From Gammaproteobacteria bacterium (GTDB lineage: Bacteria; Pseudomonadota; Gammaproteobacteria; Arenicellales; Poriferihabitantaceae): a stretch of DNA of 9,888 nt. The stretch is from the NCBI GenBank assembly GCA_024679435.1, contig JAIBDK010000061.1, forward strand, positions 1 through 9,888, written 5' to 3'. Within the stretch, counting starts at the first letter, position 1; every line of letters begins with the position of its first letter. The notes under the pieces were generated by a model. That model ran no database searches and was not told where the DNA came from. It saw only the letters and a list, made by a program, of their open reading frames with translations. Below are positions 1 through 6,837 of the stretch, in pieces. Position numbers and translations under genes: made by a program.

Positions 1-438
1 CGTAAAAAACAGCATACCCAGAACCATAAAGAAAACAAGTCGGCAAAATGCTTCGAAATCACGTCGGGTTCTGATCCAGCATCTCCCGACCAGGTACGCA
101 CCTAAGGACTCCACGATGTATATACCACCCGATTCAAACCCCTGCCCCAGACCTTCATTGACAACAAATGCAAGTAAAACCCATAAGCTGTGCGCTATCA
201 TAAGAAAGTCAACAATATGGGGAGCACCCACACGATAACTTAGTAACAGATTCAACGACGGCAACAAGGTGATAATCAATAAAATCCTATAGGGCGACAA
301 TCGTAATGACCCAACATAGACCGAAGTTTCTGAGGGCATTGTCAATGCGATCACGAGGGCCGTAACGGGCCATGGAAGAAGCCGCACTGCATCTTTGAAA
401 CGCATGGCGGTTTGAAATGCTCGTGAGGTCCTTTTCAT
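1..438 (-). CDS. Wzy/O-antigen-ligase-like polymerase, N-terminal part
   Basis: An open frame runs from an ATG at 438 to the window edge with no stop (146 codons), so the gene continues leftward beyond the window. The translation is strongly hydrophobic. Apparent membrane segments lie near residues 18-33, 50-68, 74-94 and 132-146. A segment reading GGIYIVESLGAYLVGR, followed by a short arginine-rich loop, resembles O-antigen ligase/polymerase-like integral membrane proteins of EPS loci, which polymerise or ligate lipid-linked repeat units in the periplasm; full-length members are usually above 400 residues. An in-frame TAG lies shortly upstream of the ATG and no clear Shine-Dalgarno is visible. 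The 37-nt gap to the preceding leftward gene suggests the same operon. Membrane character and context are seen directly; the polymerase assignment is a family-level inference. Confidence 0.68.
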   Translation of the reverse strand, partial: MKRTSRAFQTAMRFKDAVRLLPWPVTALVIALTMPSETSVYVGSLRLSPYRILLIITLLPSLNLLLSYRVGAPHIVDFLMIAHSLWVLLAFVVNEGLGQGFESGGIYIVESLGAYLVGRCWIRTRRDFEAFCRLVFFMVLGMLFFT

Positions 439-475
439 TATCGAAATAGTATAGATATATGTCTATCGGAACTGA

Positions 476-1786
476 TTAAGCCCCTTTATCAACACCGGCC
501 CTTACACTGAAATACGTCCAACGTTCTGGACGATAAAGTCGCTTTCTTACCACCCTCAAAGTCGTACCATAAAAAGACTGCAGTTTTTCACGCAAACTTA
601 GCTGCTTTACCCAAACAGGAAACAACTTTAGTCCGTTGTAGCGAGGAAATGGAACGCGTAACGCCCGAAGTGTTATTGTCCTCCCCCAGATCGCCCCTCT
701 AACCCGAAGCAAATTCTCCTGCGAGTCCGGTAAAGTCGATAATGGCCGCTTCTCTGCACTAACAAAGCCGTTTGCAATGGCCTCCCGCAATATCCGTTGG
801 CCCCGCCTGGTGCGCACAACCACCAGAGAACTACCTTTTTCTCCAGAAGCTATAGCCCTGTACCACGGATCACCGATAGAAATGTCAGCAAGCTCTCCTG
901 TATGGTCTGCGCACATGTGGCAACGCCACTGTCTTTTTTTCTGAAGTATGTCACCCCATCCAGCCGCATAACTGATGGAAGCATAATTTTTCTGATCTTC
1001 GGGATTGTTAGGAACAACCGTCATTTCTCCAGGCCAGCCATGCCCTCTATAACGCAGTTCCTTTAGGTCATTTGCATCAGTCGCATCAGTTGATCCAAGA
1101 TGAGACATAAGATCAAATGTCGCCGATACTGAAGGCACGCCCGCACAGAAGATACCGATAGTTAGACCCAGGTTTTTTTTCAGTTCAGGTCGAGACTGCG
1201 CCGCCATAGATGCCGCAGCCACATCACATGGCTTGCCAATAAAAACCAGAGGTTTTGACGCTGACTCAACTTCGTACAGGCGATCACACGGACTTGAAGG
1301 TGCGTACCGCGAACCGGATGCTTCAAGCAATTCTTCTAAATTGGTACTTATCGCTGATCGGTTTAGGTACGGAATGTCTTTTCGAGCCTTGGTATGCAAA
1401 GCACCTTGCATTCCCCCTTTTTCTATACAGTAGTGCGCAAGCGCATTGACGACTCCACCACTGGAACCACGAAACCGAAGTTCGTGATTTTCTGCATGGC
1501 CCTCCCAAATTTCAAGGACTGGCCCCCATTCGTCAAGCAATGTTTCCTCAATCTGCTCGCAATTTTCCGTGCTCGGGTATGTGATTTGACGCCCTGGACA
1601 AACTTTTATGGTTTGTTCTGCAATAGTCCCTTGCTTGGCTACGTTAGTGATACAGCGTGGTCGTCTTGCCTGTTCCAGAGTTTCGACCATTTCGACATGG
1701 TCCGGGTATAGGCCGGCGCAAGCCCCGCAACCCATACAAAGATGGGCTGCCGCAATCTCTTCGACATTATTCAGTGTGTTTTTCAA
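476..1786 (-). CDS. FrhB/FdhB-like iron-sulfur flavoprotein of an EPS locus (coenzyme F420 hydrogenase/dehydrogenase beta family)
   Basis: A 436-residue protein when started at the TTG at 1786. The frame is open to 1909, but that extension lies inside the upstream flippase gene. The TTG overlaps the flippase TGA (TTGA) and has AGGA about 8 nt upstream, which decides the start. The N-terminus has a ferredoxin-like cluster CxxCxxC (C17, C20, C23) and a later CP (C63), enough for one 4Fe-4S centre. Family signatures follow: SGGVVNAL near 109-116, IGKPCDV near 183-189 and a CHMC pair (C289, C292) ahead of an IGDPW motif. Family members reduce or oxidise F420 or related flavin substrates in archaea. 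Bacterial homologues in capsule and EPS clusters, often beside pyruvyl transferases as here, have no settled reaction; a redox role in sugar modification is inferred. The protein is probably cytoplasmic. Confidence 0.85.
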   Translation of the reverse strand: MKNTLNNVEEIAAAHLCMGCGACAGLYPDHVEMVETLEQARRPRCITNVAKQGTIAEQTIKVCPGRQITYPSTENCEQIEETLLDEWGPVLEIWEGHAENHELRFRGSSGGVVNALAHYCIEKGGMQGALHTKARKDIPYLNRSAISTNLEELLEASGSRYAPSSPCDRLYEVESASKPLVFIGKPCDVAAASMAAQSRPELKKNLGLTIGIFCAGVPSVSATFDLMSHLGSTDATDANDLKELRYRGHGWPGEMTVVPNNPEDQKNYASISYAAGWGDILQKKRQWRCHMCADHTGELADISIGDPWYRAIASGEKGSSLVVVRTRRGQRILREAIANGFVSAEKRPLSTLPDSQENLLRVRGAIWGRTITLRALRVPFPRYNGLKLFPVWVKQLSLREKLQSFYGTTLRVVRKRLYRPERWTYFSVRAGVDKGA

Positions 1787-3180
1787 TGTAATGTTCCTGG
1801 AATATGTTTCTGATTTGAGAAGATAATTCGATACGCAATGAAACTCGACAGGATGAGCACACTCACCGCTAGAACGGCTCGAACCGCGTATCCTGGATAG
1901 AAAAGCCACACGCCCACCAATCCCATCAAAATAACTGGAACTAGCAGCGCAGATAAGGGAGTCGCAACATTATGGTATTTGTTCAACAACTGCATTCCTG
2001 CCATCAGCGCAAGGCCTTCACCCACTGCCGCGGCCATAGCAATAAAATGCAAACTCATGCCGTAAAAACCAGCGCAGGCCGCGATTAGAAGCCCTCCAAG
2101 GCGCCACAAGTTTGCCAGGAGTAGTATTTTGCTATCTCCCAGAGCCAGAGCCGCTGTGCTGGGTCCAACACGCATAATGCGAATAGCCAACGCACACCCC
2201 AGTCCCGCCAGAACCGAGGATTCAATCACATAATTTTGTCCGAAAAACAACGCAAGAATCGAATTACCGAGAGAGAGGTAGCCAATAGCAAAAAGCAGTG
2301 CTACAAATGAAAAAGTCACTAAAGAGCGTTCATATAAAACCAGAAATTCCGCTTTAATGTTCTGCTGGCGCGCCAATAGTGGCAACAAAAGGGTCAGGCT
2401 TCCTCGAGCCAGAATCAGTGTCGGCAACAATCCAAGTTGAAGTGCGAGCGCATATCGACTCAACTGTTCTGCCGATACCGACAAAGCCACAATCAACTTA
2501 TCACCCTGAAAAACGCCAAACATCAGAAGGCTATTGATTAACATCGGCCAGCCGAATTTAAGCATCCGAGCGAGGTAATTCCATTCACATCGCATACGGT
2601 ATCGTCTCTCTGCGTAAATATGTGATAAACAAACCAATGCAACGGCCTGAATCAAACTCGCCCAGACCAACGCTGAATAATCACCTGTTAGTTTCCAGGA
2701 AGGCCATACGGCGAGCAGAGACAAAACACTAGCCAAGCTCTCAACTTTGAAAGTCAGACCAAAACTGAATTTACGTTGAGCTCTTCGATAGTCAAGATGT
2801 ACGAATCCACGAACAAGGGGGACCAGACCGAGGCTTGCAACTGCAAGCGCTATATCCGGGTAACCAAAAACAACAGCAGTAGGATATGCCAACGCGGACA
2901 GTGCAATACCGGATAGCAATCCACGAATAATTTCCAGTCCATGAGCATTAGACTGAAACCGACTGGTGTTTCCATCACTAGCCTGCACCAAAAGCCGGTC
3001 GGCTCCGAGATAACTGACCATTTCGAGAAAACGCAGCGTAATCGCGAGCATGATGGCTATCCCCATTTGCTCGGGCCCGAGCAGCCTCGCAAGAAATATA
3101 TTTCTGAGCAAGATCGTGCCTTCAACCACAATCTGATTTCCCGAGACCAGAAACGCACCCTTTTTTAGTTCGAAAGCCAC
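1783..3180 (-). CDS. Wzx-type oligosaccharide flippase (MOP/MATE superfamily)
   Basis: A 465-residue polytopic membrane protein with about 12 to 14 hydrophobic segments spread over its full length, the normal size for Wzx/RfbX flippases. The N-terminus (LKKGAFLVSGNQIVVEGTILLRNIFLARLLGPEQMG, written here as one region at residues 5-40) is typical: a first helix ending in LARLLGPEQ. Wzx proteins move undecaprenyl-diphosphate-linked repeat units from the cytoplasmic to the periplasmic face. Translation starts at a GTG at 3180, 6 nt after the stop of the pyruvyl transferase gene, with no strong Shine-Dalgarno, so coupling to the upstream gene is likely. Starting further in would remove part of the first helix. 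The stop codon overlaps the start of the FrhB-like gene. Substrate specificity cannot be read from sequence. Confidence 0.88.
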   Translation of the reverse strand: MAFELKKGAFLVSGNQIVVEGTILLRNIFLARLLGPEQMGIAIMLAITLRFLEMVSYLGADRLLVQASDGNTSRFQSNAHGLEIIRGLLSGIALSALAYPTAVVFGYPDIALAVASLGLVPLVRGFVHLDYRRAQRKFSFGLTFKVESLASVLSLLAVWPSWKLTGDYSALVWASLIQAVALVCLSHIYAERRYRMRCEWNYLARMLKFGWPMLINSLLMFGVFQGDKLIVALSVSAEQLSRYALALQLGLLPTLILARGSLTLLLPLLARQQNIKAEFLVLYERSLVTFSFVALLFAIGYLSLGNSILALFFGQNYVIESSVLAGLGCALAIRIMRVGPSTAALALGDSKILLLANLWRLGGLLIAACAGFYGMSLHFIAMAAAVGEGLALMAGMQLLNKYHNVATPLSALLVPVILMGLVGVWLFYPGYAVRAVLAVSVLILSSFIAYRIIFSNQKHIPGTLH

Positions 3181-3186
3181 GTCTGC

Positions 3187-4488
3187 TTAAGCCACTTTAA
3201 GAAAGGAATCACCGATAGCACCAGCAATAGAGTCCATCTGCTGCTTTGCCTGAGACATAACTGCCGGGAGTGCACGATGCAGGGAGTTCGCTGTTTGAAA
3301 ACGTCGCTTGAATCCTTGGTAGATACTTTCAGACAGATCTTCTCCATCGGCAAACCGCAAGTCCACAACCTCATCTCCCTGCTTGCAGCTATCAAACACG
3401 CCTTTTGTCTTCATACTGTAAGCCAGGGCCATCGTCGGAACCCCAGAAGACAGCGCCGCAATCGTTGCGTGCATCCTTGTGCCACAGAACCAGTCTGTCC
3501 GACTGATAACCCATTTCAGTTCAGCTGCATCAAAATCGCCATCGAGGACTTTAACCCTATCATCATCCGGGCAAACAAGATCACGCAAGACTGAATAGCT
3601 GGCAGCCAGGTCGCACTCAGGATTGCCTTTTCCAGTAACGACATGAGGAACGAGCAGAATTTTAGAGTGAGTGTTCTCTAGCAAATTTTGTAATGCTTTG
3701 AGAATCACTCTCCGATAATCAGCTTTTAACCCAAACTGCGACTTTGATTCACTGGAATTGTTGTATAAAAGCCCACTTACATTGAATCCAATAACGGGCT
3801 CGCCCCGTTGTTTCCTGCAAAGCCATGATCGAGTGATATCGTTAACTTTTTTCTGCGCACACGAAATCGGTAAGCCAAAGGCCATATCCACGCCCAGGTG
3901 ATGAATTTTGGGGTCAAATGAATTCCCTAAAAGTAATTTTAATTGCTCGAAGCTTTCTTGATCGCGTGCCCACGCAGCAGATGACTGTCGCACAATTTTG
4001 CTCGCAATGGCACGTGCGCGGGTTGAATGAAACGGGCCATAAGTCTGCGGAAGAAGTATTAAGGGCCTGCCTGCCTGAAGCGAAATAAGCTTCGGCAAGG
4101 TGATGGTTTGGAATCGTTGAGGGCCATATATCTCGGTAAAACTATCTCCACCGCTCACATCTAGAACTGCAGATGCCTGGCAAATAGTTTTGGCATTTTC
4201 ATTCCAGAGCCCACCAACGCTCGCTGCCAGACGGATTTGCCACAGGTTTTCTCTGCGATAGTAGCGTCTGCCATTTATCGCTCCCAGCCTGTCGAAACGG
4301 CGCATTTCATCGTTCAGCAAAATCTCTGACTGTTGTCGCCCCCGACCATGATCGAAAACACAAAGGCGGTGAAAGTTGCGTTTAGCCAGACCGTCAATAA
4401 CAGAATAACAAAGGGCCGAGACGCCTGCGTTTCCTGTATCTGGTCCTGCTCCAAATAACAATACCTGCTGTTCATTTAAGTTTTTCAT
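3187..4488 (-). CDS. Polysaccharide pyruvyl transferase family protein (WcaK-like)
   Basis: A 433-residue soluble protein, normal length for the family. The N-terminal Rossmann-like start LLFGAGPDTGNAGVSAL (about 10-26) is characteristic. Further family motifs are a VSGGDSF loop (111-117), LLPQTYGPF (145-153), and CGTRMHATIAAL followed by GVPTMALAYSMKTKG (335-363), containing the conserved R/H pair and the late K. Family members transfer pyruvyl groups from phosphoenolpyruvate to sugars, forming ketals in EPS; some relatives act on cell-wall polymers. This is the first gene of the leftward operon. The ATG at 4488 lies only about 1 nt downstream of the start site predicted by the sigma-54 promoter at 4500-4516, so its mRNA should be almost leaderless. 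No Shine-Dalgarno is visible. The family is clear; the sugar acceptor is unknown. Confidence 0.9.
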   Translation of the reverse strand: MKNLNEQQVLLFGAGPDTGNAGVSALCYSVIDGLAKRNFHRLCVFDHGRGRQQSEILLNDEMRRFDRLGAINGRRYYRRENLWQIRLAASVGGLWNENAKTICQASAVLDVSGGDSFTEIYGPQRFQTITLPKLISLQAGRPLILLPQTYGPFHSTRARAIASKIVRQSSAAWARDQESFEQLKLLLGNSFDPKIHHLGVDMAFGLPISCAQKKVNDITRSWLCRKQRGEPVIGFNVSGLLYNNSSESKSQFGLKADYRRVILKALQNLLENTHSKILLVPHVVTGKGNPECDLAASYSVLRDLVCPDDDRVKVLDGDFDAAELKWVISRTDWFCGTRMHATIAALSSGVPTMALAYSMKTKGVFDSCKQGDEVVDLRFADGEDLSESIYQGFKRRFQTANSLHRALPAVMSQAKQQMDSIAGAIGDSFLKVA

Positions 4489-4499
4489 AATTAAGTTTT

Positions 4500-4516
4500 A
4501 GCAAGTATCGTGCCAA
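4500..4516 (-). promoter_or_regulatory. Sigma-54 (-24/-12) promoter of the leftward EPS operon
   Basis: Read on the minus strand the sequence is TTGGCACGATACTTGCT, which matches the sigma-54 consensus TTGGCACG-N4-TTGCW at every defined position. GG and GC are separated by exactly 10 nt. With the C of GC at -12 (position 4501), transcription should start near 4489, directly before the ATG at 4488. Such promoters need an AAA+ activator bound upstream; none is encoded in the window. Confidence 0.8.
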
Positions 4517-4674
4517 GTCTATAACGTGCAAAAAACTCTCGCATCTTGCAATAAACCGTCCTATTACGGGACTTACAGCTTCAAATGCTTCGCATTTTGC
4601 AATTAATTCCCAATTTGCAACGAACTACTAACCTTTACCCCCCCTTATTCTCCTGATATGCCATATCTATAAAT

Positions 4675-4691
4675 TTGGCATGATATTTGCT
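4675..4691 (+). promoter_or_regulatory. Sigma-54 (-24/-12) promoter of the rightward exosortase operon
   Basis: TTGGCATGATATTTGCT differs from the TTGGCACG-N4-TTGCW consensus at one position (T for the second C) and keeps the 10-nt GG to GC spacing. The predicted start site is near 4702, giving a 21-nt leader to the ATG at 4723. This promoter would drive the fused transferase/export gene, the small secreted protein and the exosortase as one transcript, as no other promoter is evident downstream. Confidence 0.65.
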
Positions 4692-4722
4692 TTTCTATGA
4701 TAAACAAATCAAGCGACTACAC

Positions 4723-6462
4723 ATGAAACAATCAAACTCACTATATTCTGTGAAAAACGATAATTTTGGCACTCGAAATAATCTCTCGGGATCTGGGCTT
4801 TGGTTTTTAATCCAAAGGGCAATTGCTGCCTCAATTTTGATCACGATTTCACCTCTCTTCACACTTCTTTTTATACTGGTTAAATCAACCTCCAGAGGTC
4901 CATTTATCTATAGCCAGGAACGTTTGGGACTAAATGGAAAACCTTTTAGAACCTATAAAATTCGTTCTATGGTTGTTGGTGCAGATAAAGACACTTCCTT
5001 TGCCCGGAGTGTTCAGTCTTCAAATCCCTGCATCACGCCGATTGGTCGAATATTAAGAGATATCAAACTTGATGAACTTCCTCAGTTATGGAATATCGTA
5101 AAAGGTGACATGGCATTTGTAGGACCACGCCCTCTGGCAATTTCCCTGCAACGAGAACTGGAGCAGGCAATAGACGGGTTTGAGAGACGCTTAAGCATTC
5201 CACCCGGGCTCACCAACCTGAGTCAAGTATGCATATTGGAAAGCGCGAGTCAGGATCGCGTCATAGAGGATTGGCGAATGCGGTTCGAGGCTGAACTGCA
5301 TTACTTGAGAAACAGAAAGCCCTCTTATGATCTTCTCATACTCCTGATAACTGCTCTGTATATAGCCCGCAAGTTCATGTCACGTATTCGGTTGCCCGGA
5401 CTCACATCCAGGCGATTTGCACTGATTTCAGCAAGTTTGTTATCGATCGTTGTGTTGACCGGCTGCGGCAGTGTTCCCGCAAAAGAAACCAACGCTGTGA
5501 CTACTGCCTTAGTATCGAAACACGAACTCACCCAGGACGCCGATGCCCTGGCGGATAGCAATATCGATGTACAAAGTATTAATCTGGATACCGCTCTGCA
5601 GGGGTCACCAGATCTGGATTATCTTGTTGGATTTGGCGATACACTTTTGCTAAACATTTTTGAAGAACCCGGAATGAATAATTTGCGCATACCGGTCGAC
5701 GCAGATGGTTACATCCAACTTCCTTTCATTGAGCGTGCACATGTGGTGGGCAAGACCACCGCAGATATTCAAAGCCAGCTAAAATCTGCATTCGCAGATA
5801 ATTTTAAGAACCCATGGGTATTAGTTCTAGTTGAAGAATACGGAAGCCGTCCTGTCTATTTACTCGGAGAATTTAATTCTCCAGGTGTCGTATATCTAGA
5901 CAGGCCTACTAATATTATTCAGGCTCTCGGACATGGGAAAGGTTTGAGTGAACGGGCATACCTTAGAGGCGCTCGCCTGTTAAGGAAAAACCAGCTTGTG
6001 CCTGTGGATATCAACGGACTGTTAAAAGAGGGTCGTCAAGACCAAAATCTCTGGCTTGAACCCGAAGACACGATTTTCATTCCCAACATACAGGAACAGA
6101 AAATTATCGTAATGGGCGCTGTCAATCAGCCCAAGACGCTTTCTATCAACAACGAAGGCACAGGGCTAATCGAGGTGATTACTGAAGCCGCTGGCGTTCG
6201 CCGAGGCATTGCACAGCTGGATCAAATTCGAATTATCCGATCTCTTTCTGTGGTAAGTGGAGAATTCATCACCGTTAATGCAGAACAAATCTTCGCCGGT
6301 AATGCGCCTGACTTTCCGTTGATACCGGGTGATATTGTATATGTACCGCAGAGTTCTCTTGGAGACTGGAACGATGTTGTTAATGCGATCAAACCAAGCT
6401 TTGAACTGGTATCAACCAGTTTGCAGCCGTTTGCGCAGTTAAAATTCTTAACCGAAGACTAA
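4723..6462 (+). CDS. Fusion: initiating sugar-phosphate transferase + Wza-like polysaccharide export lipoprotein
   Basis: A single 579-residue frame. Residues 1-218 form a complete bacterial sugar transferase (polyprenyl-phosphate glycosylphosphotransferase family): a hydrophobic membrane helix (about 27-54), GPFIYSQERLG (59-69), YKIRSM (78-83), KLDELPQLWN with the catalytic-type Asp-Glu pair (115-124), VGPRP (133-137) and PGLTNLSQ (161-168). It would place the first sugar phosphate on undecaprenyl phosphate. Residues 219-579 are a complete Wza/EpsA-type export protein: a lipoprotein signal peptide with lipobox LTGC (C248), a polysaccharide export domain (about 299-373) and two SLBB-like domains (about 376-455 and 461-543). 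These are normally separate genes. The upstream TTG at 4687 lies within the -12 promoter element, so ATG 4723 is preferred. Oddities: the usual KRxxD start of the transferase reads IQRAIAAS, and the usual TGxxQ reads TNLSQ. A missed stop or sequence error at the joint is possible. Confidence 0.85.
   Translation: MKQSNSLYSVKNDNFGTRNNLSGSGLWFLIQRAIAASILITISPLFTLLFILVKSTSRGPFIYSQERLGLNGKPFRTYKIRSMVVGADKDTSFARSVQSSNPCITPIGRILRDIKLDELPQLWNIVKGDMAFVGPRPLAISLQRELEQAIDGFERRLSIPPGLTNLSQVCILESASQDRVIEDWRMRFEAELHYLRNRKPSYDLLILLITALYIARKFMSRIRLPGLTSRRFALISASLLSIVVLTGCGSVPAKETNAVTTALVSKHELTQDADALADSNIDVQSINLDTALQGSPDLDYLVGFGDTLLLNIFEEPGMNNLRIPVDADGYIQLPFIERAHVVGKTTADIQSQLKSAFADNFKNPWVLVLVEEYGSRPVYLLGEFNSPGVVYLDRPTNIIQALGHGKGLSERAYLRGARLLRKNQLVPVDINGLLKEGRQDQNLWLEPEDTIFIPNIQEQKIIVMGAVNQPKTLSINNEGTGLIEVITEAAGVRRGIAQLDQIRIIRSLSVVSGEFITVNAEQIFAGNAPDFPLIPGDIVYVPQSSLGDWNDVVNAIKPSFELVSTSLQPFAQLKFLTED
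5377..6462 (+). other. Embedded Wza-like lipoprotein unit with its own Met and signal peptide
   Basis: Codon 219 of the fusion is an ATG at 5377. From it the protein reads as a stand-alone 361-residue lipoprotein: a basic n-region (MSRIRLPGLTSRR), a hydrophobic core (FALISASLLSIVVL) and the lipobox LTGC with Cys at residue 30, then a mature export protein of normal length. The transferase part ends at its natural C-terminus just before this Met. The segment could be made by internal initiation, though the upstream sequence (GCCCGCAAGTTC) offers only a weak ribosome site, or be released from the fusion by lipoprotein signal peptidase. Which happens cannot be told from sequence. Confidence 0.55.
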
Positions 6463-6507
6463 GAAAAATCTCCCAAACTAAAGAATCCCGGAGCTACAAA
6501 TTCTAAT

Positions 6508-6837
6508 ATGACATCAAAATTCAGTTTTTTCAGCGACCACGTCCAGGGAAGTATATTTCATAAAACAGGTCTTCTCGTACTGTTGATCTTCTGCATTATG
6601 TTCTTATCTCCCGCCGCTCAGGCACAAGGAGATAATGCCTATGGAAATGCAAACTGTTCCGCATCATTTCTCAACCTTTGCCCAACTGAGGAAGTCACTG
6701 TTACTTCCGATTCCAGCATAGCAGCTGCACCTATCCCAATAATAGGGGCGGCTTTTTGGGAAATTTTTATAGTATTTTCGGGGCTTGCCGGCGTGTGGCT
6801 TATGAAACACGGCCGGCCCAGGCGAATCGAGAAGTAA
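6508..6837 (+). CDS. Small secreted protein with C-terminal sorting-signal architecture; probable dedicated exosortase substrate
   Basis: A 109-residue protein, not recognised as a named family. The N-terminus is a signal peptide: a basic n-region, a hydrophobic core at 20-35 and a likely signal peptidase I site AQA|Q after residue 39. The predicted mature part is short, with two cysteines (C50, C58) and a T/S-rich stretch EVTVTSDSS (62-70). The C-terminus has the three-part layout of exosortase targets: a proline motif APIPIIG (74-80), one hydrophobic helix (about 81-99) and a basic tail KHGRPRRIEK (100-109). The canonical PEP motif is absent. It lies 45 nt after the export gene and 2 nt before the exosortase start, matching the gene pairing seen for dedicated exosortases. 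Processing between the proline motif and the helix would leave a peptide of only about 35-40 residues. CGGAG lies about 14 nt before the ATG, a distant ribosome site. The sorting role is inferred from architecture and position. Confidence 0.72.
   Translation: MTSKFSFFSDHVQGSIFHKTGLLVLLIFCIMFLSPAAQAQGDNAYGNANCSASFLNLCPTEEVTVTSDSSIAAAPIPIIGAAFWEIFIVFSGLAGVWLMKHGRPRRIEK

Larger units (their letters stand above)
4489..4722. promoter_or_regulatory. Divergent control region with TTGCAA and AAATGC dyads
   Basis: This 234-bp spacer separates the two divergent EPS operons and contains both sigma-54 promoters. Between them are TTGCAA palindromes at 4546-4551, 4597-4602 and 4615-4620, a TGCAA at 4527-4531, an inverted repeat AAATGC-TTC-GCATTT at 4583-4597, and a shorter GTCC/GGAC dyad near 4558-4572. 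These lie 50 to 150 bp from either promoter, the distance at which sigma-54 activators usually bind, so they are candidate activator sites. No coding frame of interest is seen. The motifs are observed; the regulatory role is inferred. Confidence 0.5.

Noticed and set aside
1787..1909. N-terminal extension of the FrhB-like frame up to 1909
   Set aside because: It lies inside the flippase coding sequence, has no family resemblance, and the TTG at 1786 has a proper Shine-Dalgarno.
4675..4701. Sigma-70 reading of the same promoter (TTGGCA and TATGAT)
   Set aside because: The spacer is only 15 bp, while the -24/-12 match has exact spacing and a second, perfect sigma-54 site faces the other way.
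4687..4722. TTG start at 4687 for the fused transferase gene
   Set aside because: The TTG is part of the sigma-54 -12 element, upstream of the predicted transcription start, so it would not be in the mRNA.
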